52,011 nt of DNA from an uncultured Enterobacterales bacterium. GTDB taxonomy: Bacteria; Pseudomonadota; Gammaproteobacteria; Enterobacterales; Psychrobiaceae. The stretch spans positions 1 to 52,011 of the forward strand of contig CALJMY010000096.1 of assembly GCA_937981905.1 (NCBI GenBank), read 5' to 3'. Below are positions 1 to 9,891 of this stretch, piece after piece (positions within the stretch are counted from its first letter, which is position 1; each line of letters begins with the position of its first letter). A model generated the notes under the pieces. The model saw only the letters and a program-made list of their open reading frames with translations, made no database searches and was not told where the DNA came from. The translations under genes and the position numbers were made by a program.

Positions 1-350
1 GTTTGTGGCATAGGACCATCAACAGCATCTACTAGTAACAAAACAGAATCAACCATTGACATGATACGCTCAACTTCACCACCAAAATCGGCATGTCCTG
101 GAGTATCTACGATGTTGATACGGTGACCATCCCAATCGATAGCCGTTGGTTTTGCCAAGATGGTAATACCACGTTCTTTTTCAAGATCGTTTGAATCCAT
201 TACACGCTCTTCAGCGTCGCCGCGAGATTCAACTGTACCAGATTGTGCTAACAATTTGTCTACAAGGGTAGTTTTACCGTGATCAACGTGAGCAATGATT
301 GCAACGTTACGCAGTTTACTGATATCAGTAATAGCAATATTATTTGACAT
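1..350 (-). CDS. typA: GTP-binding protein TypA/BipA, N-terminal part (runs off window start)
   Basis: Reverse-strand translation [71 protein letters not shown]; translational GTPase G1-G3 motifs. Confidence 0.95.
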   Translation of the reverse strand, partial: MSNNIAITDISKLRNVAIIAHVDHGKTTLVDKLLAQSGTVESRGDAEERVMDSNDLEKERGITILAKPTAIDWDGHRINIVDTPGHADFGGEVERIMSMVDSVLLLVDAVDGPMPQ

Positions 351-651
351 ACTTTTCGCCTAAAAAGGAATAATCAGCAATAAGCATGAATTATTCAAAG
401 TTCATGGGTACACGTTAAATTAGCTAATAAAAGTAAGTAATATTGAATTACTAACTATTAAATACACCATCAACGGGTACAAAAATTAGGCGGCAAATTC
501 TACAGACAACTTCCTTTAAAAGCTATCTATTTAATTAGTAATCGCATTAAACATAATATTTAAACCATTAATAGCGCTAAAAAGGATTTATCATAAGACA
601 TAGAAGGCATGTAGTAATCATTATGACCAAAAACGGGCGTAAGATCACTTA

Positions 652-669
652 TGGTGCACTTACGCACCA
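652..669. promoter_or_regulatory. Inverted repeat TGGTGC-N6-GCACCA upstream of glnN; possible enhancer-type site
   Basis: Perfect 6-bp arms read directly; about 150-170 bp upstream of a sigma54-like element. Confidence 0.35.
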
Positions 670-819
670 CAATAGAGCAATTGAGTGTTTTTCATAGACT
701 AAGTATTAGCATGAAAACCTTATTATTAAACGCGCTTACATTTAAGGTAAATCTATAAATACTTAAAATATTTGAGTATTTATATGATGTAACAACGAAG
801 TTAAAATGTTATAAAATGA

Positions 820-835
820 TGGTCTAATAGTTGCA
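820..835 (+). promoter_or_regulatory. Candidate sigma54 (-24/-12) promoter for glutamine synthetase
   Basis: TGGTCTAATAGTTGCA: GG-N10-GC spacing, TGG and TTGCA match the consensus TGGCACRN4TTGCW; the central CAC is not conserved. Confidence 0.5.
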
Positions 836-921
836 TTGTTACAAAAAGTAACTAAATAATTATGTAGAATTGATAGGGTTAACTTAGATTAACCCCTTAT
901 ATTATCGCCTAGGAGCCCTAA

Positions 922-3093
922 ATGAGTGGAAATCAAACCCGCCTGCAAGCAATTGATCAAATAACAAATCGCGCACCATTATCGTTCGAAAAAACTGAAC
1001 CGTTGAATAAGATTTGGGCAACAGACCTTTTCAATCTTGATAAAATGGAAGAAGCATTATCAAAGAGTGCTTATAAAGCGATTAAAAAAACCGTTCAAAC
1101 GGGTAAAGCTTTAGATTCAGCAACTGCAGACATCGTTGCAGCAGCAATGAAAGATTGGGCTTTATCTAAAGGCGCTAAATTTTTCTCTCACGTTTTCTAC
1201 CCAATGACTAACATTACAGCAGAAAAGCATGATGCATTCATCCTGACTAATTCTGAAGGTAATGCTATCAATGAATTCACTGGTAGCCTTTTAATTAAGG
1301 GCGAACCAGACGGTTCTTCTTTCCCTAACGGTAGTCTACGTATGACTAACGCTGCACGTGGTTATACTGCATGGGATCCAACGAGCCCTGCATACATTCA
1401 ACAAACGTCGAATGGCGCAACGTTAATGATTCCAAGTGTATTCATGTCTTGGACAGGTGAAGCACTAGATAAGAAGATTCCTCTTTTACGTTCTAATTCA
1501 GCAATGAATGAAGCGGCACAAAAAGTATTGAAATTAATGGGCGAAACAGACATCGCTGATTTAAATTCAAGCTGTGGTCCAGAGCAAGAATATTTCTTAG
1601 TAGATGAAAACTTTGCTAACAGCCGTCCTGATTTATTATTAGCTGGCCGTACATTATTTGGTGCAGCTCCAGCTAAAGGTCAACAGTTTGATGACCATTA
1701 CTTCGGTGCTATCCCTGCTCGTGTTCAAGTATTCATGCAAGATTTTGAAGACAAACTATACAAGTTAGGCATCCCAGCTAAAACTCACCATAACGAAGTA
1801 GCGCCAGGTCAATTCGAACTTGCTCCTTACTACGGTGCTGCAAATGTTGGTGCTGATCAGCAACAACTTCTTATGACCACTATGAAGGACACTGCTAAAG
1901 AACACGGCTTCTTATGTTTATTACATGAAAAACCATTCGCTGGCGTAAACGGTTCTGGTAAGCACGTAAATTGGTCTGTTGGTAACAGCACACAAGGTAA
2001 CTTATTAGATCCAGGTAAAACACCTCATTCTAACTTAGAGTTCTTATTGTTCTGTGGCGCGGTAATCCGTGGCGTACATAAGTACGGTCCATTATTACGT
2101 GCTGTAATCGCTACTGCTTCAAACGATCATCGTTTAGGCGCTAACGAAGCTCCACCGGCAATCATGTCTGTTTACTTAGGTGACCAATTAGAAAAAGTAT
2201 TCGAAGATATTAAAGCAGGTAAATTAACAGGTTCTACAACTGGCGGTGAAATGGATTTAGGTCTTGACCAAATTCTTAACTTTGACCGTGATCCAGGCGA
2301 TCGTAACCGTACTTCACCGTTCGCATTTACGGGTAACCGTTTTGAGTTCCGTGCTGTTGGTTCTTCACAATCAGTATCTGGTCCATTAGTAGCAATGAAC
2401 ACTATGCTTGCTGATTCATTAAACTGGATTGCTGAGAAGTTAGAAGCTGCATTAACAACTCAAGATCAAACTGCTGCTGTTATCTCTGTATTAAAAGAGT
2501 TAATGGAAGAACATGGTAACGCTGTATTTGGTGGTGACGGTTATTCTTCAGAATGGCATACTGCTGCTGTTGAAGAACGTGGTCTATTAAACATTCCTAC
2601 AACTGCTGATGCTCTACCGCATCTAATGTCTGAAAACACAGTTGGCTTATTCGAAAGAACAGGTGTTTTATCAGCTGTTGAATTAGAAAGTCGTTACGAA
2701 GTTTATGCAGAACAGTACAACTTAACAATTGAGCTTGAAGCTAAATTAGTAAGTGATATCGCGCGTACTAAGATTTACCCTGCTGCATTATCTTACTTAT
2801 CTGAATTAACGCATGCTTCATCATCTGTATTAGACTTAGGTATTGAGTTAGATAATTCAATCACTAAAGCAGTTGCTGAAAACACTAATAGCTTACTAGC
2901 AACTATTACTAAGCTTGATGAAGAATTAACGAAAGAAGATTTTGCTAATACTGAAGCACATTTACGTTTCAGTGCTGACGTTATTCGTCCATTAATGGAT
3001 GAAGCTCGCGTATACGCAGATGCACTTGAGTTATTAGTAGCTGATGAATTATGGCCACTACCTAAATATCAAGAAATGTTATTTATCAAATAA
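922..3093 (+). CDS. glnN: Glutamine synthetase type III
   Basis: 723-aa ORF with GSIII-type motifs (SSCGPEQEYFLVD, KTHHNEVAPGQFELAP, NGSGKHVNWS, GNRFEFRAVGSSQS); preceded by AGGAG. Confidence 0.9.
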   Translation: MSGNQTRLQAIDQITNRAPLSFEKTEPLNKIWATDLFNLDKMEEALSKSAYKAIKKTVQTGKALDSATADIVAAAMKDWALSKGAKFFSHVFYPMTNITAEKHDAFILTNSEGNAINEFTGSLLIKGEPDGSSFPNGSLRMTNAARGYTAWDPTSPAYIQQTSNGATLMIPSVFMSWTGEALDKKIPLLRSNSAMNEAAQKVLKLMGETDIADLNSSCGPEQEYFLVDENFANSRPDLLLAGRTLFGAAPAKGQQFDDHYFGAIPARVQVFMQDFEDKLYKLGIPAKTHHNEVAPGQFELAPYYGAANVGADQQQLLMTTMKDTAKEHGFLCLLHEKPFAGVNGSGKHVNWSVGNSTQGNLLDPGKTPHSNLEFLLFCGAVIRGVHKYGPLLRAVIATASNDHRLGANEAPPAIMSVYLGDQLEKVFEDIKAGKLTGSTTGGEMDLGLDQILNFDRDPGDRNRTSPFAFTGNRFEFRAVGSSQSVSGPLVAMNTMLADSLNWIAEKLEAALTTQDQTAAVISVLKELMEEHGNAVFGGDGYSSEWHTAAVEERGLLNIPTTADALPHLMSENTVGLFERTGVLSAVELESRYEVYAEQYNLTIELEAKLVSDIARTKIYPAALSYLSELTHASSSVLDLGIELDNSITKAVAENTNSLLATITKLDEELTKEDFANTEAHLRFSADVIRPLMDEARVYADALELLVADELWPLPKYQEMLFIK

Positions 3094-3125
3094 TTAATGC
3101 TTCATTAGTTATTACATAAATATTA

Positions 3126-3150
3126 AAAAGAGCCTAACGGCTCTTTTTTT
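3126..3150 (+). terminator. Rho-independent terminator after glnN
   Basis: AAAAAGAGCC-TAAC-GGCTCTTTTTTT. Confidence 0.85.
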
Positions 3151-3221
3151 ATACCTAAAATTTGAATTTTAATTATTTTACCGTCATTATTATCTCTTAA
3201 TGTCTTTAAGGTTTAACTATC

Positions 3222-3740
3222 ATGCATAAATTTATTATTGCTGTATTAGCATTTATAATTATCTTTCCTGTTAATGCTTATACTGTTTATAAGAAAATAA
3301 ATGAAAATGGTAAAATTGAGTATTCTGATAAACCTTTTCCAGGGGCTCTTGCAGCAACACTACCGCCTGTAAACTCACAAGATGCACCACCTTTGTTACC
3401 AACGATTGCGTCATACACTACAACTGAACCTGTACCTATTACTCCCACAATTAGTATCGTTTCACCTAGTAACGGAGATTCAGTTAGAAGCAACCCAGGT
3501 GAATTCACCATTATGGTGCAAAAAGAAGTACCAGATGATAATTCTTATTTGACTCAAGTATTAATTAACAATCAACCATATTTAGAACCATTTGAAGGCA
3601 CTGTTTTACAAGTAAAAAATATGGACCGCGGGATTATAAAAATAAAAGTACAATTACAATCAAGTCTTGGCAATGTTCTTGCTACATCTAAAGAAATTAT
3701 TGTTTACATGCATAAAGCTACGATTAATCGCGCAAATTAG
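3222..3740 (+). CDS. DUF4124 domain-containing protein (secreted)
   Basis: Signal peptide, then YTVYKKINENGKIEYSDKPFPGA (DUF4124-type motif); sits between glutamine synthetase and ntrB. Confidence 0.75.
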   Translation: MHKFIIAVLAFIIIFPVNAYTVYKKINENGKIEYSDKPFPGALAATLPPVNSQDAPPLLPTIASYTTTEPVPITPTISIVSPSNGDSVRSNPGEFTIMVQKEVPDDNSYLTQVLINNQPYLEPFEGTVLQVKNMDRGIIKIKVQLQSSLGNVLATSKEIIVYMHKATINRAN

Positions 3741-3811
3741 CTTTGTATGTTGCAATCCACACCTAAACGCACCAATATAGTGCTTGTGGGTGATTAAACT
3801 TTGGAGCTGCA

Positions 3812-4861
3812 GTGTCCACCATTTATAAATCTTTATTTGACCATATGGTTTCAAGCATCATTTTGCTTGATGATAAGTTGTGCGTCAGTTACAACAACCC
3901 AGCCGCTGAGCAATTAATAAAATTAAGTAGTAAAAGAATGAAAGGGAGCCATTTAAATACTCTTTTTCATGAATTAAGCTCAAACAGCAGTTTATTTTCG
4001 CAAGTTTTTGAAACAGACCAAGGTTTTACCGACAACTTAGCTACCCTTATTTGTCTTGATTTTAGAAGTGTTACTGCCGATTTAAGCGTAACGCCTATCA
4101 ATATTGATAATACACATTATTTATTAGTCGAAATACGTCAAGTAGATCAACAACAACGTATTTCAGAAGAAATGCAGCAAATAACGCAGCAACAATTAGC
4201 TAAAAATTTAGTTAAAGGCTTGGCTCACGAAATTAAAAACCCTTTAGGTGGTTTACGTGGTGCTGCGCAATTACTTCATCGTCAACTTGATGAAGAGAGT
4301 CAAGAATATACTCAAATGATTATGGAACAAGCCGACCGTTTAAATAACTTAGTCGAACGATTATTAGGTCCTAATACTCTTCATAGTCATAAAAATCATA
4401 ATATTCATGAAGTATTAGAAAAAATACTTAAGCTAGTGTCGATTGAGTTGCCTGAAAAAATAATTCTGAAAAGAGATTATGACCCAAGCATTCCTGATTT
4501 ATCTATTGATCAAGACCAAATTCAGCAAGCATTACTCAATGTTATTCAAAATGCTATACAAGCATTAAAAGGCGTGGGTGAAATAAAAATAGTCACTCGT
4601 GTTTCAAACCAAATAACAATTAATGGTCAACGCCATAGTTTAGCAATAGAGATTAAAATTATAGATAATGGTCCTGGTATTCCAGAACACTTACATAACA
4701 CATTATTTTATCCAATGGTAACTGGTCGTGCTGAAGGCACTGGACTTGGTTTATCAATTGCTCAAACACTAATTCAACAACATCACGGACGTATTGATTT
4801 TAAATCGCGTACCGGACAAACAGAGTTTACTGTTTTATTACCAGTAACCAAGGAATCGTAA
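3812..4861 (+). CDS. glnL: Nitrogen regulation sensor histidine kinase NtrB
   Basis: PAS plus HisKA (LAHEIKNPLGGLRGAAQLL) plus HATPase (NAIQA, DNGPGIP, GTGLGLSIAQ); GTG start; overlaps ntrC. Confidence 0.92.
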   Translation: MSTIYKSLFDHMVSSIILLDDKLCVSYNNPAAEQLIKLSSKRMKGSHLNTLFHELSSNSSLFSQVFETDQGFTDNLATLICLDFRSVTADLSVTPINIDNTHYLLVEIRQVDQQQRISEEMQQITQQQLAKNLVKGLAHEIKNPLGGLRGAAQLLHRQLDEESQEYTQMIMEQADRLNNLVERLLGPNTLHSHKNHNIHEVLEKILKLVSIELPEKIILKRDYDPSIPDLSIDQDQIQQALLNVIQNAIQALKGVGEIKIVTRVSNQITINGQRHSLAIEIKIIDNGPGIPEHLHNTLFYPMVTGRAEGTGLGLSIAQTLIQQHHGRIDFKSRTGQTEFTVLLPVTKES

Positions 4862-6261
4862 TGACTGAACAAGTATGGGTATTAGACGACGATAGCTCAA
4901 TACGATGGGTTCTTGAAAAAGCACTTTCAAGTGCAAAAATTAGCGTAGCTAGTTTTGCGGCTGCAGAAAGCTTGTGGGAAGCACTTGCCCATGAACAACC
5001 GAATGTAATTGTATCTGATGTACGTATGCCTGATACAGATGGTATGGAGTTACTAGGCCGAGTTCAACAACATTTTCCTGATATTCCGGTCATCATAATA
5101 ACCGCACATTCGGATTTAGACAGTGCAGTAAGTGCTTATCAAAGTGGTGCATTTGAATACTTACCAAAACCTTTTGATATTGATGATGCACTAGGTCTTA
5201 TTACACGTGCTATTGAACACAGCTTAGAACAAACAAAGCGCGCACGAAAATCTGTTAATAAACAGGCAGCAACACCTGAAATTATTGGTGAAGCACCTGC
5301 AATGCAAGAAGTATTTCGTGCTATCGGCCGTCTTGCTTCATCGAGCATCAGTGTTTTAATCAATGGACAGTCTGGAACTGGTAAAGAATTAGTTGCTAAA
5401 GCACTACACAAACATAGCCCACGTAAAGAAAGTAATTTCATTGCATTAAATATGGCTGCGATTCCTAAAGATTTAATTGAATCAGAACTTTTTGGTCATG
5501 AAAAAGGAGCGTTCACAGGTGCAAACAATGTGCGTGAAGGACGTTTTGAACAAGCAAACGGTGGCACACTGTTTTTAGATGAAATAGGTGACATGCCATT
5601 AGACGTTCAAACTCGTTTGTTACGTGTCTTAGCTGATGGACAATTTTATCGTGTTGGTGGGCATCAACCAGTCAACGTTGATGTTCGAATTATTGCCGCT
5701 ACTCATCAAGATCTAGAACAATTAGTGTTAGATGGTGGTTTCCGTGAAGATTTATTTCATCGCTTAAACGTTATTCGTATTCATATTCCAAGCTTAAACG
5801 AGCGTCGTGAAGATATTCCAACACTGGCTAATCATTTTCTTCTTATGGCTGCTAAAGAACTTAAAGTAGACGCGAAGAAAATGAGTAAAGAAGCTCAAAT
5901 TTTTATGACTAAATTAGAGTGGCCGGGTAATGTTAGGCAGCTAGAAAATACGTGTCGTTGGTTAACGGTAATGGCTTCTGGTCAAGAAATTCTAGTTAAC
6001 GATTTACCGCCTGAATTAACACAAGCAAAGAAAACAACACATCAACATAGCGATTGGCAACAAGCGTTAAAAATGTGGTGTATGGAACAACTTAATAATG
6101 GTGAAGAAGCTATTTTAGATCAAGCTGTACCAGAGTTTGAGCGCACGGTTATTGATTGTGCTTTAATTAGTAGTGCTGGTCACAAACAATTAGCCGCTAA
6201 AAAATTAGGTTGGGGCCGTAATACGTTAACACGTAAATTAAAAGAACTTGATATAAAATAA
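4861..6261 (+). CDS. glnG: Nitrogen regulation response regulator NtrC
   Basis: REC domain, sigma54-interaction AAA+ ([30 protein letters not shown]), Fis-type HTH. Confidence 0.95.
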   Translation: MTEQVWVLDDDSSIRWVLEKALSSAKISVASFAAAESLWEALAHEQPNVIVSDVRMPDTDGMELLGRVQQHFPDIPVIIITAHSDLDSAVSAYQSGAFEYLPKPFDIDDALGLITRAIEHSLEQTKRARKSVNKQAATPEIIGEAPAMQEVFRAIGRLASSSISVLINGQSGTGKELVAKALHKHSPRKESNFIALNMAAIPKDLIESELFGHEKGAFTGANNVREGRFEQANGGTLFLDEIGDMPLDVQTRLLRVLADGQFYRVGGHQPVNVDVRIIAATHQDLEQLVLDGGFREDLFHRLNVIRIHIPSLNERREDIPTLANHFLLMAAKELKVDAKKMSKEAQIFMTKLEWPGNVRQLENTCRWLTVMASGQEILVNDLPPELTQAKKTTHQHSDWQQALKMWCMEQLNNGEEAILDQAVPEFERTVIDCALISSAGHKQLAAKKLGWGRNTLTRKLKELDIK

Positions 6262-6341
6262 GCCATACCTATATTGCTTGTAGTATTGAATACAGGCATA
6301 AGCTACTATCTTATAATAGAATTTTATAATTGGAGCAGCAT

Positions 6342-6827
6342 ATGCAATACAATACTTCAGAGTTATGCGACATGTACTTAGACAGTGTCGATGTAGTTGA
6401 GCCGATGTTTGCCAATTTTGGTGGCCGTAACTCATTTGGTGGCGAAGTTGCTACTGTAAAATGTCATGAATCATTTGGACTAGTTCGCGACACATTGCAA
6501 GAAAACGGTATTGGTAAAGTACTAGTCATTGATGGCGGTGGTTCATTACGCCGTGCATTAGTCGACTTCGAACTTGCTGAATTAGCACTAGATAATGGCT
6601 GGGAAGGTATTATTGTTTATGGCTGCATTCGTGAAGTTGATTTAATTGACGAGTTGGATATTGGTATTCAAGCATTAGCATCTATTCCAGTGCTAGCCAT
6701 TGATAACACTGATGGTGAAGTTGATACCCCAGTGAATTTTGGTGGTGTTACATTCCTACCAGAAGACCATATTTACGCCGACTCAACAGGCGTAATTCTG
6801 TCTCCAGAAAAATTAGATATAGAATAA
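6342..6827 (+). CDS. rraA: Ribonuclease E activity regulator RraA
   Basis: [30 protein letters not shown]...[26 protein letters not shown] extends to a TTG at 6330 but ATG at 6342 is preferred. Confidence 0.93.
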   Translation: MQYNTSELCDMYLDSVDVVEPMFANFGGRNSFGGEVATVKCHESFGLVRDTLQENGIGKVLVIDGGGSLRRALVDFELAELALDNGWEGIIVYGCIREVDLIDELDIGIQALASIPVLAIDNTDGEVDTPVNFGGVTFLPEDHIYADSTGVILSPEKLDIE

Positions 6828-6851
6828 ATATTCCATTATTAAGCACTTTAT

Positions 6852-6885
6852 AAATACTCATAATCATTCATTATGAGTATTTTTC
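6852..6885. terminator. Bidirectional terminator between rraA and the convergent pseudogene
   Basis: AAATACTCATAAT-cattc-ATTATGAGTATTTTT. Confidence 0.75.
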
Positions 6886-6911
6886 TAATAAGATCAGGAT
6901 ATCTGCATAAA

Positions 6912-7674
6912 TTATCTATCGATGATATTCCATTTTTTCTTTATTTTATCTAGCTCCCCACTACCTTTAAGCTCCTTAAAAGCTCTCCTAAAATGATTAA
7001 CTAATTGTTCGTCGCTATTCTTACTAAACGCAATACTTAAATTATTGCTCAATGCTTTTACTTCTTTTAACTTTTTAAACTTAGCTAATGAATATGATTC
7101 TGCTTTAACTATATTTGATAAATCAAATTCACTACTCAAAATAATATCTGCACGGCCTTTTAATAGCATGCCTACATTTTGAGTATGTCTAGTTGTAAAA
7201 AAAAGGTAAGGAAATTTTTGTTGTTGTAAAAAAATAGCTGAAGTGTAATTTTTAGATACTGAAATACGATATTGCTTAGCGTGTTCAATTGAATTGAATT
7301 TTTCTTTAAATTTACTGGTTAATCCCTCACATATAAATTTGGTGAGATTTAATTGTTCCTATCCATTGAAATAAGTTTTCTCGATGTGGCGTTCTCGCTA
7401 TAGAGAAAATCAAAACATTCGGCTCATTTAAGGCCATTCGATATGTTCTAGCCCATGGTAATACTGCTATATCAGCTTTTTTATTAGTTAATGTTAATAA
7501 AGCTTGTACGATGTCGGTTCCGTAACCGCCTAATGATCCATCTTCATTTTTAATTTGGTAGGGCTTTAAGTATTCAGTCACTATTTTTAGTGGCTTTTCA
7601 TTCGCTATAATATAACTTGGCGTCATGAAGAGGAAACATAATACAAGTAGAACAAGCACACGAATGTTAATCAT
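6912..7674 (-). pseudogene. Frameshifted periplasmic solute-binding protein family 3-like protein
   Basis: N-terminal part 7674..7327 (signal peptide, PLKIVTEYLKPYQ..GGYGTDIVQALL..WARTYRMALNEPNVLIFSIARTPHRENLFQWIG) and C-terminal part continuing in another frame from about 7340 (EGLTSKFKEKFNSIEHAKQYRISVSKNYTSAIFLQQQKFPYLFFTTRHTQNVGMLLKGRADIILSSEFDL). Confidence 0.8.
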
Positions 7675-7898
7675 TAATAAGCCACCAAAAAATAAAACAT
7701 GTATTTATTCACTATATACTACAATCGTTTTAAAGGTATAAATTCAATAGTACATAATATCTAATTATCTATTCCATATCAGAATATAGCCTGCCTCATT
7801 AAACCTACATTTAATAAGACAAGCAGCATCGACTCTATTACACTACAAGCTTAGGATTATATAAGCCTTATACTCCAACTAATTATTAAAGAGATATT

Positions 7899-9725
7899 GT
7901 GGAAGCGTCGCAGCAAACATCATCACCGCAACAAGTTCTTAGCCAAGTATTTGGTTATAGTGAATTTCGTGCTGGTCAATTAGACATTATTGAGCAAGCG
8001 TTAAACCAGCGTGATAACCTTGTTATTATGCCTACTGGTGGCGGTAAATCATTATGCTTTCAAATTCCAGCATTAATACTACCCGGCTTAACTATTGTTG
8101 TTTCACCGCTTATTTCGTTAATGAAAGATCAAGTTGATACTCTGCAAGCCAATGGGGTTGCTGCTGCTTATTTAAATTCGAGTCAAACTCATCAAGAAAG
8201 TATGGCTGTTCTTAATGCAATGCAATGGGGTGAAATTAAGCTTATTTACGTAGCACCAGAACGTATATTACAACCCAATTTTCTCGAACGAATTCAACAG
8301 CTTCATATTTCTCTAATTGCTATTGATGAAGCACACTGTATTTCGCAGTGGGGACATGATTTCAGGCCTGAATATGCAAATCTTGGTCATATTAAGTCAG
8401 TATTACCAACGCCGCCTATTATGGCACTCACAGCGACAGCCGATGATGCTACGCGTAAAGAAATTGCCACTCGATTAAACTTAAACAACCCGTTTTATCA
8501 TCAGTCTAGTTTCGACAGACCCAATATTCGCTACACCTTGTATGAAAAGTACAAACCTTTTACACAGTTGCTGCAATACTTAAAAACTCAAAATGAGAAT
8601 TCAGGTATTATTTATTGCACCACGCGTAAACAAGTTGAAGAAATAGCATTCAAACTTCAACAGCAACAATATAGCGTATTGGGTTATCACGGCGGCATGG
8701 AACACAAAGATCGTATGAGTGTTCAAGAAAGCTTTATTCGTGGCGACACTGATATCGTTGTAGCGACTGTAGCATTTGGAATGGGTATTGATAAACCCGA
8801 TGTGCGCTTTGTTATTCACTACAATATTCCTAAAAATATTGAATCGTATTATCAAGAAACTGGTCGTGCAGGTCGCGACGGCATGGCAGCTGAAGCGGTG
8901 ATGCTTTATGACCCTAGTGATGTTGGTCGTGTTCGATTTTTAATTGAACAAGGTAACAACCCTGCCCAACAACAAGTTGAACATCAAAAACTTAATGCAA
9001 TGACTGCATTTGCAGAAGCACAAACCTGTCGTCGCCAAGTTCTACTTCATTACTTTGATGAATATGGTACTAGCAAATGTGGTAATTGTGATATCTGCCT
9101 TGACCCTCCTCAACATTTTGACGGTACAGTACAAGCACAAAAAGCACTATCGTGTGTATTCAGAGTTCAACAGAACTTTGGTGTGGCTTATGTAATAGAT
9201 GTTTTACGAGGTTCTAAGAATCAACGAGTGATTGAGTACGGACATGATAAGTTAAGTACTTACGGTATCGGCGTAGAGCACAGCGCAGAATATTGGCTCA
9301 GTATATTTAGGCAACTTATTCACTTGGGATATTTACGCCAAGATATCACTCGTAGTTCAATTTTAGTGCTTAACCCTGAAGCACGTGCCGCGTTAAAAGG
9401 TGAGCAAGTTATCGAACTTGCTGTGCCTCGCCTACAAGCCATTAGTAAAAGCGCAAGTAGCGGCAAAGGTAGATCTCGCAAAGATGATTACGATTACGAC
9501 GAAATCTTATTTGCTAAGTTACGCACATTGCGTAAAACAATTGCTGATGCCCAAGGAGTACCGCCTTACGTGGTCTTCAACGATGCAAGTCTTGCAGAAA
9601 TGGCTGAGCAGCAACCACAAAGTCCATTTGAATTATTACGTGTGAATGGTGTTGGCGAGCGTAAGTTAGAAAAATTCGGTGATGACTTTTTAGCGTTGAT
9701 TAGAGCTTATCAATTTGAGAATTGA
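7899..9725 (+). CDS. recQ: ATP-dependent DNA helicase RecQ
   Basis: FGYSEFRAGQLDIIEQAL, MPTGGGKSLCFQIPAL, DEAHCISQWGHDFRPEY, Zn-binding and HRDC regions. Confidence 0.96.
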   Translation: MEASQQTSSPQQVLSQVFGYSEFRAGQLDIIEQALNQRDNLVIMPTGGGKSLCFQIPALILPGLTIVVSPLISLMKDQVDTLQANGVAAAYLNSSQTHQESMAVLNAMQWGEIKLIYVAPERILQPNFLERIQQLHISLIAIDEAHCISQWGHDFRPEYANLGHIKSVLPTPPIMALTATADDATRKEIATRLNLNNPFYHQSSFDRPNIRYTLYEKYKPFTQLLQYLKTQNENSGIIYCTTRKQVEEIAFKLQQQQYSVLGYHGGMEHKDRMSVQESFIRGDTDIVVATVAFGMGIDKPDVRFVIHYNIPKNIESYYQETGRAGRDGMAAEAVMLYDPSDVGRVRFLIEQGNNPAQQQVEHQKLNAMTAFAEAQTCRRQVLLHYFDEYGTSKCGNCDICLDPPQHFDGTVQAQKALSCVFRVQQNFGVAYVIDVLRGSKNQRVIEYGHDKLSTYGIGVEHSAEYWLSIFRQLIHLGYLRQDITRSSILVLNPEARAALKGEQVIELAVPRLQAISKSASSGKGRSRKDDYDYDEILFAKLRTLRKTIADAQGVPPYVVFNDASLAEMAEQQPQSPFELLRVNGVGERKLEKFGDDFLALIRAYQFEN

Positions 9726-9847
9726 TATTGTATTATGTTGTTACTCTATTTAATTATCATAATTCATATTCATCAATATATAATAAATTTCACACACTTA
9801 TTTTAATACTATTAGGTGATGTAATATAAAAAATAAATGATTCAATA

Positions 9848-9864
9848 TGCTATTTAAAATAGCA
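9848..9864. repeat. Palindrome TGCTATTT-A-AAATAGCA just upstream of the MCP gene
   Basis: Perfect 8-bp arms. Confidence 0.5.
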
Positions 9865-9891
9865 ATCAATTAATCAGTAAATGGAGTTTTT

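Noticed and set aside
2172-2402. Reverse-strand 76-aa ORF inside glnN
   Set aside because: Fully antisense to a strongly supported conserved CDS; shadow ORF
3287-3511. Reverse-strand 74-aa ORF inside the DUF4124 gene
   Set aside because: Antisense shadow ORF, no family resemblance
8601-8855. Reverse-strand ORF within recQ
   Set aside because: Antisense to recQ helicase core; low complexity, no start signal
9010-9645. Two plus-strand ORFs in alternate frames of recQ (61 and 81 aa)
   Set aside because: Out-of-frame overlaps of a well-conserved gene
9848-9864. Palindrome TGCTATTTAAAATAGCA before the MCP gene as a specific regulator site
   Set aside because: Perfect dyad but AT-rich and matches no regulator consensus I can name; kept only as a repeat feature
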